Shown here one piece after another: positions 33,074 to 41,928 of a stretch of DNA of 53,137 bases. Source of the DNA: Azospirillum sp. 51_20 (lineage in GTDB: Bacteria; Pseudomonadota; Alphaproteobacteria; RF32; CAG-239); the NCBI GenBank assembly GCA_001917175.1, contig MNTV01000034.1, forward strand, positions 1 to 53,137. The letters are read 5' to 3'. The notes beneath the pieces are model-generated. The model was not told the DNA's origin. It worked only from the letters and a program-made list of their open reading frames with translations, and did not search any database. Numbering within the stretch: position 1 is the stretch's first letter; every line of letters starts with the position of its first letter. The position numbers were made by a program, and so were the translations under genes.

Positions 33074-33151
33074 TTAATTAAAAAGAATCAGCGCCAAAGT
33101 CACCAGCAATACGACTGCTGCGGCGATTTTCCAATGTTTTTGTTCCCACAT
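33074..33151 (-). CDS. 25-residue membrane peptide
   Basis: MWEQKHWKIAAAVVLLVTLA then LILFN: one membrane helix with the same HW placement as its neighbour, so the two are probably duplicates. The ribosome site is only fair (GGGAAGAAC). Both lie between tRNA-fMet and pgpA. Function unknown; tiny single-pass proteins often act as regulators of larger membrane proteins. Confidence 0.5.
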   Translation of the reverse strand: MWEQKHWKIAAAVVLLVTLALILFN

Positions 33152-33282
33152 GCCGTTCTTCCCGCATCTGTTGTCTGCGGTTGATATAGTCCGAATTTTC
33201 GGCAAAACAAGAGGAAATGCGTCTATTTTTCAAACCGCCCGCAAAAATCCGCGGCATCCGGCGTTTTATCCCCGGATCCGGC

Positions 33283-33310
33283 AAAAAAGCCGCCTGCTTG
33301 CAGACGGCTC
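33283..33310 (-). terminator. Terminator of pgpA
   Basis: GAGCCGTCTGC and GCAGGCGGCTTTTTT on the minus strand form a GC-rich stem followed by six T. It lies about 10 bp after the pgpA stop. Confidence 0.85.
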
Positions 33311-33320
33311 ACAATACCTC

Positions 33321-33800
33321 TTACAGATAAATGGAAATAACATAAAGTATAACCGCCGCGTAGACGCCGGCAAAAATATCGTCCAGCATCACGCCCCAGG
33401 CGTTTAAGACCTTGGAATCCGCCCAGCGCGCCGGCTGCGGCTTGGTAATGTCAAATACCCTGAACAAGCCGAAACCGAACAAATACAGCAGAAAGGCCCG
33501 CCAGTCCGCCGCACCGGTCAGCTGATCCGCCACCGCAACAAAAGTAAACAGCTGACCGGCCGTTTCATCAATCACCACGATCGACGGATCGTGTTTGGTA
33601 TATTTCAAGACCTCTTTGGTGGCCAGGGTTCCGGCAAAAAAGACGACAACCGCCGCTGCGGCAATTCCGACCGTGCCGCCGTAATAGGCAGCGGCAAAAG
33701 CAAACGGAAGCGTGGCAAGCGAACCGGCCGTACCCGACGCAAACGGACAATAACCGACCCCGAACATGGTGGCAACAAAATACGAAAACTTTTTATACAT
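33321..33800 (-). CDS. pgpA: Phosphatidylglycerophosphatase A
   Basis: 159 residues. PgpA removes phosphate from phosphatidylglycerol phosphate to give phosphatidylglycerol in the inner membrane. Family signs: P-F-A-S-G-T-A-G-S-L-A-T-L-P near residue 20, V-I-D-E-T-A-G-Q near 75, and the C-terminal D-D-I-F-A-G-V-Y-A. Four hydrophobic segments. Length is normal for the family. It stands alone with its own terminator. Confidence 0.92.
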   Translation of the reverse strand: MYKKFSYFVATMFGVGYCPFASGTAGSLATLPFAFAAAYYGGTVGIAAAAVVVFFAGTLATKEVLKYTKHDPSIVVIDETAGQLFTFVAVADQLTGAADWRAFLLYLFGFGLFRVFDITKPQPARWADSKVLNAWGVMLDDIFAGVYAAVILYVISIYL

Positions 33801-33874
33801 GCTGATTTTCCCGACAAATTAAGTTCATGGGAAAGGTATATGAAAAATTTTTTTCATTCAATTAAAAAAATATG

Positions 33875-33902
33875 TTGTCATATATTTTTTTTGTGGTAAA
33901 TA
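33875..33902 (+). promoter_or_regulatory. Promoter of tRNA-Pro
   Basis: TTGTCA, a 16-base spacer and TAAATA; the -10 box ends 12 bases before the tRNA. Confidence 0.6.
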
Positions 33903-33914
33903 TACATCCGTTAT

Positions 33915-33991
33915 CGGATTGTAGTTCAGCCTGGTAGAACGCTACGTTCGGGACGTAGAGGTCGCTGGTTCGAGTCCAGTCAATCCGACCA
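33915..33991 (+). tRNA. tRNA-Pro (CGG)
   Basis: A 77-base cloverleaf with encoded CCA. Acceptor stem CGGATTG/CAATCCG, anticodon stem CTACG/CGTAG with loop TTCGGGA, giving CGG. T arm GCTGGTTCGAGTCCAGT. Confidence 0.97.
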
Positions 33992-33996
33992 ACCTT

Positions 33997-34024
33997 ACCT
34001 GCCTTTTGCGGCAGGTATTTTTTT
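33997..34024 (+). terminator. Terminator of tRNA-Pro
   Basis: TACCTGCC and GGCAGGTA form an 8-bp stem followed by seven T. Confidence 0.9.
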
Positions 34025-34067
34025 ATCCGCCGCCAAAGGCAACGGTACGGCAACACGGGATCAAAAA

Positions 34068-34637
34068 ATGAAAGACATTATAAACGGCCGCTGCGGCTGG
34101 GCGGGAACAGACGAACTTTATATCCGCTACCACGACGAAGAATGGGGCAGACAGGTCACCTCCGACCAAGTTCTGTTTGAATTTTTACTGCTTGAAAGCG
34201 CTCAGGCCGGTTTGTCCTGGATTACCATCCTCCGAAAACGCGAAGGATACAAAAAGGCCTTTCATCATTTTGACGCCGTAAAAGTTGCGCAAATGACGGC
34301 GGAAGACGTTGAACGACTGATGAAATTTGACGGCATCGTCCGCAACCGCCTGAAAATTGCCGGCGCAATCAACAACGCGAAATGTTTCCTGGCCGTACAA
34401 AAAGAGTTCGGCAGTTTTTATCAGTATGTCGTCTCGTTTCTGCCCGGCGGCCGGCCGATTGTCAACCGATTTACCGTTTTAAGCGAAATTCCTGCCTCGT
34501 CGCCGTAGTCGGACGCCCTCAGCAAAGACATGAAAAAACGGGGATTTAAGTTTTTCGGTTCAACCATCTGTTATGCTTTTCTGCAGGCAACCGGTTTTGT
34601 CGACGACCACCTGGAAGGCTGTTTCTGCAAAAAATAA
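34068..34637 (+). pseudogene. tag: DNA-3-methyladenine glycosylase I, interrupted by an amber codon
   Basis: The frame from ATG 34068 encodes Tag: R-C-G-W-A-G-T-D-E-L-Y, Y-H-D-E-E-W-G, L-E-S-A-Q-A-G-L-S-W and K-F-D-G-I-V-R-N-R-L-K-I. A TAG at 34506-34508 stops it at residue 146. The same frame continues after TAG with S-D-A-L-S-K-D-M-K-K-R-G-F-K-F-F-G-S and Y-A-F-L-Q-A-T-G-F-V-D-D-H, the normal end of Tag, up to a TAA at 34635. One base change probably made the stop where Glu or Lys is usual. Tag would remove 3-methyladenine from DNA; the truncated product should be inactive. TAG also ends other genes here, so the codon is not reassigned. Confidence 0.85.
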
Positions 34638-34778
34638 AAACCGGCTCCGGCAAATACAGCAACCGATTCCGGCTTCCCTCCCGAAAGAATTAAAACTGTA
34701 TTTTCTCCAAACAAAAGATTGAAAAAAACGATTTATTATGAATAAGATATAATCGGCAAACCGTTAAGAGGTTTTTAC

Positions 34779-36002
34779 ATGAAGCAAATAAACGGAAAAT
34801 TCAACTCGGCAAAAGTTTTTACGGACACGATCGACCCCGTTGCCGAAGAGCAGATAAAAACCCTGTGCAATCAGGAATTTACGCAGGGAAGTCTGATCCG
34901 CGTCATGCCGGACGTCCATGCCGGCGCCGGCTGCACGATCGGAACGACGATGACCGTCAAAGACAAAATCGTCCCCAACCTCGTCGGCGTGGACATCGGC
35001 TGCGGAATGGCAACTTACGTTTTGCGGGAAAAGGAAATTGACCCGGAAAAACTTGACGGTTTTATTCGTTCCTCAATTCCGGCCGGGATAAACATCCGCC
35101 AAACGCCGCACCCTTATATTGAAAACATCAGTCTTGAAGAGCTCAGGTGCCTGCCCCGCATCAACGTGCACAGAGTCGTTCACAGCCTGGGCACGCTTGG
35201 CGGAGGCAACCACTTTATCGAAGTTGACCGGGACGACGACGGCCGCATTTATCTGGTGATACACTCGGGAAGCCGTTATCTGGGAAAACAGGTGGCCGAA
35301 TATTATCAGGAAGAAGCCGGAAAAAACCTTGACGGCAATTCGTTCTGCCAAATAAACGAAACCATAGAAAGGCTGAAAAAAGAAGGCCGCCGGACGGAGA
35401 TTCAATCGGTCGTAACAGAATTAAAAAAACAAGCCGCGACAAAGGTTCCCAAAGCCCTGGCTTATCTTGAGGGGCGGCTGTTCGACGATTACGTTCACGA
35501 CATGAAGATTGTTCAGAAATATGCCGTATATAACCGGAAAGCCATGGCTGAGGCCATAATCGCCTTTTTGGGGCTGCATATTGACGACTCCTTTACCACC
35601 ATTCACAATTACATTGATACGGAAGCTATGATTTTACGAAAAGGGGCGGTTTCGGCCGGGAAAGGCGAAAAAATTCTCATCCCCGTAAACATGCGTGACG
35701 GCAGCCTGATCTGTACCGGCAAAGGAAACCCCGATTGGAACTGCTCTGCCCCGCACGGTGCCGGACGTCTGTACAGCAGGGTACAGGCCAAACGCATATT
35801 CGGCATGAACGACTTCAGACGATCCATGTCCGGCATCTACACCACCTCGATCAACGACGACACGCTTGACGAATGCCCGATGGCCTATAAAAACATGAGC
35901 GAGATCGTAAACAACATAGCGCCGACCGCGGAAATCGAAAAAATCATCAAACCGATCTATAATTTTAAAGCCGGAGAAACGACGGATTTTTCAAAAAAGT
36001 GA
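34779..36002 (+). CDS. rtcB: RNA-splicing ligase RtcB
   Basis: 407 residues. RtcB joins RNA 2',3'-cyclic phosphate ends to 5'-OH ends using GTP and Mn2+. All landmarks are present: P-D-V-H-A-G-A-G-C-T-I-G, V-G-V-D-I-G-C-G-M (metal-binding Asp and Cys), L-G-G-G-N-H-F-I-E-V, H-S-G-S-R, N-M-R-D-G-S and A-P-H-G-A-G-R (the guanylylated His). Length is normal. GAGG precedes the ATG. No archease or RtcA is adjacent, so the gene acts alone here, in RNA repair or tRNA repair. Confidence 0.92.
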   Translation: MKQINGKFNSAKVFTDTIDPVAEEQIKTLCNQEFTQGSLIRVMPDVHAGAGCTIGTTMTVKDKIVPNLVGVDIGCGMATYVLREKEIDPEKLDGFIRSSIPAGINIRQTPHPYIENISLEELRCLPRINVHRVVHSLGTLGGGNHFIEVDRDDDGRIYLVIHSGSRYLGKQVAEYYQEEAGKNLDGNSFCQINETIERLKKEGRRTEIQSVVTELKKQAATKVPKALAYLEGRLFDDYVHDMKIVQKYAVYNRKAMAEAIIAFLGLHIDDSFTTIHNYIDTEAMILRKGAVSAGKGEKILIPVNMRDGSLICTGKGNPDWNCSAPHGAGRLYSRVQAKRIFGMNDFRRSMSGIYTTSINDDTLDECPMAYKNMSEIVNNIAPTAEIEKIIKPIYNFKAGETTDFSKK

Positions 36003-36021
36003 ACATTAACGGAAAACAGGA

Positions 36022-36756
36022 ATGATCGAAAACAAATATGATGACGAAACCTTTTTTGCCAAATACAGCGCTTTTCCCCGCTCCGTTCACGGACTGAAAG
36101 CCGCCGGAGAGTGGCACGAACTGAAAAAGCTGCTGCCCGATTTTGCGGAAAAACGCGTACTGGACCTTGGCTGCGGCTTCGGCTGGCACTGTTTTTACGC
36201 GGCCGAACACGGGGCAAAACAGGTTCTCGGTATCGACGTTTCGGAAAAAATGCTGAAAACCGCCGCCGGAAAAAATCGCTTTGGCAACGTCAAATTCCGG
36301 AGAACGGCCATCGAAGATATTGATTTTGCCGAGAACTCTTTTGATGTCGTCATCAGTTCCCTGGCGTTGCATTACGTGGAAGATTTCGCCGCCATATGCC
36401 GGAAAGTTGCGCAAATCCTGCCCGCCGGCGGCCGTTTTGTGTTTTCCGTCGAACATCCCGTTTTTACGGCACAGGGAAAACAGGACTGGTGTTATGACAA
36501 AAAGGGCAACAAAAAACACTGGCCGGTCGACAATTATTTTTTTGAGGGAAAGAGAGAAGCCGTTTTCCTCGGAGAAAAAATAACCAAGCACCACAGAACC
36601 CTCACCACGTATATCCGCGGTCTGACGTCTGCCGACTTCCGGCTTACGGCACTGGTCGAACCCGAACCGCCCGCCGAGATGCTGCAAAGCATAACGGAAA
36701 TGCGGGACGAACTGCGGCGGCCGATGATGCTGCTTGTTTCCGCGGCAAAAGAATAA
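36022..36756 (+). CDS. Class I SAM-dependent methyltransferase
   Basis: 244 residues of the UbiE/COQ5-type fold. Motif I is V-L-D-L-G-C-G-F-G-W near residue 55, followed by G-I-D-V-S-E-K-M-L and an acidic loop with V-I-S-S-L-A-L-H-Y. The substrate is unknown; small-molecule methylation is likely. It follows rtcB by 19 bp in the same direction, so the two may be co-transcribed. ACAGGA precedes the ATG. Confidence 0.85.
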   Translation: MIENKYDDETFFAKYSAFPRSVHGLKAAGEWHELKKLLPDFAEKRVLDLGCGFGWHCFYAAEHGAKQVLGIDVSEKMLKTAAGKNRFGNVKFRRTAIEDIDFAENSFDVVISSLALHYVEDFAAICRKVAQILPAGGRFVFSVEHPVFTAQGKQDWCYDKKGNKKHWPVDNYFFEGKREAVFLGEKITKHHRTLTTYIRGLTSADFRLTALVEPEPPAEMLQSITEMRDELRRPMMLLVSAAKE

Positions 36757-36834
36757 AGTAAAAGCAATCCCCCGTTTTCCGTCCCGCCCGAAAAACGAAA
36801 AAACACCGATCCGGCCGGAAAAGCGCGGCAGCCT

Positions 36835-38739
36835 TTAGCGGTAAGACTGCCGGCGCTTCATGTAGTCGGCCAACGCCTTGTAAGGCGTTCTTTTGGGGGA
36901 AATGCAGTCAAACAACGCGTTGGCCAGACTGTAACCGGACATGTTGCGGCTGATTTTTATGTCCAGGGAATCCTTGATTTTCTTTTGCTGCCTTTCCGCT
37001 TCTGCCGGAGGAATGTTCAGGTTTCCGATATATCGGGAATATTCCGTCGCATCCGCCCTCTGGCGTTTGGACAACGCCATAATGTTGGCGCTGACCCGGT
37101 AGGAAATTTTCGAATAGGCTTCCTCCATCTCACTGTCCCTGATTGAGGCAAGAAACTTGCTCAAATCGGTATTGGGCACGTCGGAAGCGGAATTCGTCAG
37201 CTCGTAAAAACGGAGAATTTCCTTAAACCACGGCGTCGTAAAAGCGTGCAGCTGATAACCGGCGTCCATGTCTTTCAACACCAGAAAGCCCCGCCGCTCG
37301 CCCCACAAAATGGAATTAATCGTTCGCGGCGGAATGCCTATGGCGCCGCCCTTCATCTTCCTTTCCAGATGGTTGTTCAGTTTGTTCAGATATTTGCCGT
37401 AGGTTTCATGGGTCACGAAAGGAAATCTGGCGTCCATCATGTCTTCCAGCAAATGTTTGGTATAACGGTCGTTGATCTGCGGCGTTTCCAGGGTGCGGGG
37501 CGTCGTATTGTCCATCAGCCGCCGCAAAACTTCAATGTTGGTCGTCTGTTTTCCGTCCGCATCCCTCGTCGGCATCTCATACTTCTCAATGTTAAACAAA
37601 TCGTCGCCGGAAATTTTGTAATCGGGAAAATTCTTTTCGATGTAATTGATGATCCGTTGCAGTTTCATTCGTCTGTATTCTTCCTGCAATTCGGGATTAA
37701 GCCCCTTGGCCGCATCATAATACCAGACCATTCTTTTCAAAAGCTTATGCTGTTCGGGCTGCTGGTTGTGAATATAGGAACGCAACTGGGGAAAAGCGCC
37801 GCTGACGGCAATCGCGTCCAGCCGGATCCGTTCAAAGCGGTTTTCGTCGCTTGAAGGAATCTGTTCGGCGATACGGCACAGCCGGGTGATGTTGTAGGGC
37901 GTAACCCTGGAGGTTAGGCAGCGAAAGACAAAACCGCTGCTGCCATGGTCGCAGATATCGGTTCCCCAGATGTTGCCGACGGAATTGAGAATTTTGTTTT
38001 TCCCGTTTTTAATCACCGGCACCACGTTTTTGATCGCACCCGTCATCAAATCGTCGTCAATGTCGGAAAGCTTTTCGATATACTTGTCAAAATGCAGGGC
38101 AAACAGCATGAACTTCGCCGGCGGCAGTTTTCCGACGGCCTGCGACATGACTTCCAGCCGTTTTACTTCGTTAACGTCGTCTTTCAGATTCCGTTTGCCG
38201 AAAATCGGCGTTTTTATCTGTCCCAAATTGGCCACCAACACGCCGTAATCGACCGAATAAAACTTGTCGACAATTTCCCTTTTGCTGAATTCGACATGCT
38301 CCTCGTGATGCTTGTTGTAAAAAACGGAAACGGTAATGTCGTCCGGACGGGCATAGTTCAAAACCTTGGGAAAAGTTTCCGCAATTTTGTCGGCCAGAAT
38401 CCCTTCCCGGTCAAGCGGCATTTGTTCCCTGACATAATTATTGAGGACGCGGCACAAAAGATTTTTGTCATCGTCATTGTCGCCGAGCGCTTCCGCAATG
38501 CCGGCGAATTTTTTGCAGACCCGGCCTATCCGGTACAGTTCCAACGGACTTTTGTCCGAGAGCTGATACAGCAGTTCGGCCTGCGGAACTTTAAATTTTT
38601 TGCCTATGCGCAAAATTTTGGCAATATTTTCGATTTCATTGAAACTCTGTCGGCGGACGGCCTCGTCCGCAAAGCGCTTTTCCAGCCTTTCGTTGATATC
38701 GCCCGTTAAGGCCGGAGAAATAAAACTGTCTTCATTCAT
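36835..38739 (-). CDS. Large protein of unknown family
   Basis: 634 residues from ATG 38739 (M-N-E-D-S-F-I-S-P); the longer frame to 38784 adds 15 residues that resemble spacer. Largely helical and hydrophilic, without signal peptide, membrane segment or obvious coiled coil. No recognisable enzyme motif. Segments of possible interest: a basic C-terminus (K-R-R-Q-S-Y-R), G-A-I-G-I-P-P-R-T-I-N-S-I-L-W-G and H-G-S-S-G-F-V-F-R-C-L-T-S. It stands alone between convergent methyltransferase and divergent permease genes. Possibly specific to this lineage; function unknown. Confidence 0.75.
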   Translation of the reverse strand: MNEDSFISPALTGDINERLEKRFADEAVRRQSFNEIENIAKILRIGKKFKVPQAELLYQLSDKSPLELYRIGRVCKKFAGIAEALGDNDDDKNLLCRVLNNYVREQMPLDREGILADKIAETFPKVLNYARPDDITVSVFYNKHHEEHVEFSKREIVDKFYSVDYGVLVANLGQIKTPIFGKRNLKDDVNEVKRLEVMSQAVGKLPPAKFMLFALHFDKYIEKLSDIDDDLMTGAIKNVVPVIKNGKNKILNSVGNIWGTDICDHGSSGFVFRCLTSRVTPYNITRLCRIAEQIPSSDENRFERIRLDAIAVSGAFPQLRSYIHNQQPEQHKLLKRMVWYYDAAKGLNPELQEEYRRMKLQRIINYIEKNFPDYKISGDDLFNIEKYEMPTRDADGKQTTNIEVLRRLMDNTTPRTLETPQINDRYTKHLLEDMMDARFPFVTHETYGKYLNKLNNHLERKMKGGAIGIPPRTINSILWGERRGFLVLKDMDAGYQLHAFTTPWFKEILRFYELTNSASDVPNTDLSKFLASIRDSEMEEAYSKISYRVSANIMALSKRQRADATEYSRYIGNLNIPPAEAERQQKKIKDSLDIKISRNMSGYSLANALFDCISPKRTPYKALADYMKRRQSYR

Positions 38740-38878
38740 GATCAAAAACCGCATTTTTATCAAACAATGGCCCAAATATAACACAAACGCCTCATAAGCG
38801 CAAACATTTTTTGTCTAAAAAATTCAATTGAAATTGCGCCGGTAAAGATTACATCTTCTAAAAAACAGGGAGTTGTTC

Positions 38879-40072
38879 ATGCTGCAAAACAAATCTTCGA
38901 TGAATCTGCTCAACATCGTTGCGCTCGGCATCGGTTCGATCGTCGGCGCGGGTATTTTCGCCCTGCTCGGCCAGGTTATTCTCCTTTCCGGCCACAAGGC
39001 GTACTATTCTTTCATCATCGCCGGCGTCACCGCCATGTTTTCGGGCTATTCCTATGCCCGGCTGGCCGGCCGCTATCACACCGCCGGCGGTCTCACCGAC
39101 TATTTTCACATCGCCTTTCCCGAAAAATGGATTTCCGGCGGCCTGTCGGTCGTCTATATGCTGACCTCGGCAATTTCAATCTCGATGATGGCCAAGGCTT
39201 TCGGCATTTATGCCACCGAACTGTTCGACCGTATCCCGCCGACCCCGCTCTGGATCAACTCGTTTGCCGCCCTGCTGATCATATCGCTCGCTTTTTTGAA
39301 TATGCTGCAGGCTTCCGACGTCGGCCGTTCGGAAACGCTGATCGTCGGCATCAAAATGACGATCCTGCTGATTCTGATCGTCGTCGCCTTCGCCCGCCCG
39401 GAAATGAAACTGGCGCCGGTTGACTTCCGCGCCGGGCCGACGGACTTTCTCCGCAGCATCGGCATCACCTTTTTTGCCTATGCCGGCTACGGCGTCATCA
39501 CCAACGCCACCCCTTACGTCAAAAATCCGCACAAAACGATCGAAAGGGGAATTTTTCTCACTCTCGGCATCATCATCCTGTTCTATCTCGGGCTCACCTA
39601 CGTGGTCTTGAACTATACGCCTTCCGGCGACCTGCTGCACAATACGGACACCGCGGTAACGGCGGTCGCCGACCGGCTGATCGGCTCCTGGGGCTACGCC
39701 TTCATGTTTCTTGCCGCCGTGCTGGCCTTCGTTTCCGGCATTAACGCCACTTTTTTCAGCATTTTCCGCATCTCCCGTTCCCTCGGCGAACAAAAAGTGC
39801 TGCCCGCAATTTACGAAAGGAAATTCTGGCGGCAGGGAACCTGGGGCAACTTTACCACCACCGCGCTGATCATCGCCGCCACCGTCGCGTTTGATTTCAG
39901 TTCAATCGTCAATCTGTCGAGCGCCGCCTATCTGGTCAGCTACCTCGGCATTTTTGCCGCCGACTGGCGCCTGCGGAAAGAAACGGAATCTTCGCCCGCC
40001 GTCATCCTTGTCGGCATGACGCTGATGATCCTCATTCTCGTCGCCTTCATCGTCAGCATTCTGCCTTCCTGA
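38879..40072 (+). CDS. APC-family amino acid permease
   Basis: About 397 residues with 11-12 hydrophobic helices. The APC signature is at the start (V-A-L-G-I-G-S-I-V-G-A-G-I-F-A-L-L-G). ATG 38879 has CAGGGAG upstream; the frame before it starts at a TTG. It should take up an amino acid or amine by proton or sodium symport; substrate not predictable. It is somewhat short for the family (usually 430-500). Confidence 0.85.
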   Translation: MLQNKSSMNLLNIVALGIGSIVGAGIFALLGQVILLSGHKAYYSFIIAGVTAMFSGYSYARLAGRYHTAGGLTDYFHIAFPEKWISGGLSVVYMLTSAISISMMAKAFGIYATELFDRIPPTPLWINSFAALLIISLAFLNMLQASDVGRSETLIVGIKMTILLILIVVAFARPEMKLAPVDFRAGPTDFLRSIGITFFAYAGYGVITNATPYVKNPHKTIERGIFLTLGIIILFYLGLTYVVLNYTPSGDLLHNTDTAVTAVADRLIGSWGYAFMFLAAVLAFVSGINATFFSIFRISRSLGEQKVLPAIYERKFWRQGTWGNFTTTALIIAATVAFDFSSIVNLSSAAYLVSYLGIFAADWRLRKETESSPAVILVGMTLMILILVAFIVSILPS

Positions 40073-40074
40073 AA

Positions 40075-40097
40075 GAGGCCCCGCATCCTGGGGCCCC
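40075..40097. terminator. Terminator-like hairpin between convergent genes
   Basis: GGCCCC and GGGGCC form a 6-bp GC stem with a 7-nt loop between the permease and the convergent membrane gene. The T tracts are poor, so termination may be partial. Confidence 0.5.
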
Positions 40098-40100
40098 TTG

Positions 40101-41102
40101 TCATATTTTGTTGCGGTTCATCTGCGCGGTGTTGACGATCTTCAGCTTTTCCAGCCGCTGTTTTTTCACATACTTGAGATACCCCTCGTAAGAAAACAGC
40201 ATCACCGCCGAAACAACCATCGGCAGCAGATAATAGATGATGCGATAGGCAAGCAGCGCGCCGAACAGCATCGCCTGATTATGATCGCCCGGGATGATAT
40301 ACATAAACAGCCCTTCAAAAACACCCAACCCGCCCGGCACCTGGCTGAACACGCCCAGCACCTGGGCAATGATAAACACCCCGATAAAAGTGGCAAAAGA
40401 AATGTCGACAAAAGGAATCAGCGAAAAATAGAGCACCAGCGAGGCCATCAAAATGTCCGCCGCGCCGATGAACACCTGCGCCAAAGCCATTCTGAACGGC
40501 GGCATTTCAAACACCACGCCTTTGACCATCAGCGGCTTTTTGTAAAACAGGCTGAGGCCGAAATAAACCGCCAGCCCGATCACCGACCCCAGGGTTACGA
40601 CTTCGGTCGTCAGTTTGGAAACCGAACCGGCGCCGAATGCATGCGACGGGGTAATGACATAACCGACGATAATCAGAAAGAAACAGGCAACCAGATAGGT
40701 AAAGCCGGAAAAGGTTACCATCCGCACGATCTCGCCGCCGTGAAAACGCCAGCGGGTATACAGACGGTAACGGATGGTGCCGCCGGAAACGATTGCATGT
40801 CCGGCATTGTTACTGACCGAAAAACCGATAAAGCCGGCAAAAATCCATTTCCACGGCGCCAGCTTGCGCTTGATGTAACGCAATGCCAGATAATCATAGG
40901 ATGACAGCGCCACATAACCGCCGATCGAGGCCAGACAGGCCATCCACAGATTGTGCGGGGGAATGCCGAGCAGCGCGTCCTTAATGTCCGTCCAGCTGTA
41001 TTTGGAAAGCTGACGATAAAGCATGTAGGCAGCCAGCACAAAGAAAAACAGTCCCGCCCAGGAAACCATTTTTTTCAAAATTTTTTTGGTTTGTAATGCC
41101 AT
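40101..41102 (-). CDS. LPG synthase transmembrane (YbhN/MprF-like) protein
   Basis: 333 residues with about eight membrane segments. The pattern (N-L-W-M-A-C-L-A-S-I, G-F-S-V-S-N-N-A-G-H, G-G-T-I-R-Y-R, F-S-Q-V-P-G-G-L-G-V-F-E-G, A-Y-R-I-I-Y-Y-L-L-P) fits the lysylphosphatidylglycerol synthase membrane domain or UPF0104 family, which flips lipids. The aminoacyl-transferase domain is absent, so it is a stand-alone flippase-like protein. Substrate unknown. TAAGGAAAAATA precedes the ATG. Confidence 0.85.
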   Translation of the reverse strand: MALQTKKILKKMVSWAGLFFFVLAAYMLYRQLSKYSWTDIKDALLGIPPHNLWMACLASIGGYVALSSYDYLALRYIKRKLAPWKWIFAGFIGFSVSNNAGHAIVSGGTIRYRLYTRWRFHGGEIVRMVTFSGFTYLVACFFLIIVGYVITPSHAFGAGSVSKLTTEVVTLGSVIGLAVYFGLSLFYKKPLMVKGVVFEMPPFRMALAQVFIGAADILMASLVLYFSLIPFVDISFATFIGVFIIAQVLGVFSQVPGGLGVFEGLFMYIIPGDHNQAMLFGALLAYRIIYYLLPMVVSAVMLFSYEGYLKYVKKQRLEKLKIVNTAQMNRNKI

Positions 41103-41174
41103 TATTTTTCCTTACGTTTTCTAAATTCCGCGTTCAAAATGCAAACGCCCTTTGCTTATATATAGTAATTATAG

Positions 41175-41202
41175 TTGTTATTTTCTAAAAATATTATAAA
41201 TA
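41175..41202 (+). promoter_or_regulatory. Likely promoter of the SDR gene
   Basis: TTGTTA, a 16-base AT-rich spacer, and TAAATA, 40 bases before the SDR start. Confidence 0.45.
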
Positions 41203-41241
41203 TATCATAAAGTTTTGCAATTTTTTGGCGGAGAAGAAAAA

Positions 41242-41910
41242 ATGAAAGTTTTTGTCACCGGCGGACATGGCGGAATAGGTTCCGCCGTCTGCGAAAAATT
41301 CGCCCGGGAAGGATACGAAGTCACCGCTCCCGGCAGCAAAGAACTGGACCTTTCCGATCTTGCCGCGGTAAAAAACTACTTTGCCGCGCGGGACGGCCGT
41401 TTCGACGCCGTCGTTCATTGCGCCGGCTACAATCCGCCGCTCTCGGTCGAAGATACCACGATCGAAGAGTTTGACCGCACCCAGAACATCAACCTGACCT
41501 CGCTGCTTGAAATCACCCGTGCGGTCGCCCCTTACATGAAAGAACAAAAACGCGGCCGCATCGTCGGCATCGCCTCGCTTTACGCCACTATCTCGCGGGA
41601 AAACCGGGTTTCCTACGCCTGTTCCAAACACGGGCTGGTCGGACTGATCAAGACGCTGGCACTTGAACTCGGACAATTCGGCGTTTTGTGCAACACGGTT
41701 TCTCCCGGCTATGTTGACACCGCCATGTTCCGCAGCCGCAACGATGCCGAAAAAAGAGCTTTTCTCGCTTCCAAAGTGCCTCTCAAACGACTGGCCGAAC
41801 CGGCCGACATCGCCGAAGTGGTTTACTTTTTGTGCAGTGAAAACAACCGTTACCTGAACGGACAGGACATTATCGTCGACGGCGGCTTTATGGCCGGCAG
41901 CTTCCAATAG
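41242..41910 (+). CDS. Short-chain dehydrogenase/reductase
   Basis: 222 residues from ATG 41242 (GGAG upstream). Rossmann NAD(P)-binding motif V-T-G-G-H-G-G-I-G, N-I-N-L-T-S (structural Asn), and active-site Ser-x(n)-Tyr-x3-Lys: S-L-Y and Y-A-C-S-K. Ends with a conserved D-G-G-F. It should reduce or oxidise a carbonyl or alcohol; many such enzymes are 3-oxoacyl-ACP reductases, but no fatty acid genes are nearby. It ends with TAG. Confidence 0.85.
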   Translation: MKVFVTGGHGGIGSAVCEKFAREGYEVTAPGSKELDLSDLAAVKNYFAARDGRFDAVVHCAGYNPPLSVEDTTIEEFDRTQNINLTSLLEITRAVAPYMKEQKRGRIVGIASLYATISRENRVSYACSKHGLVGLIKTLALELGQFGVLCNTVSPGYVDTAMFRSRNDAEKRAFLASKVPLKRLAEPADIAEVVYFLCSENNRYLNGQDIIVDGGFMAGSFQ

Positions 41911-41928
41911 AAAAAATGCCCTTCACTT

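Noticed and set aside
34506..34508. Amber codon reassigned to an amino acid in this organism
   Set aside because: TAG ends the SDR gene (41908-41910) and the orphan methyltransferase gene (45281-45283), so it is a normal stop here.
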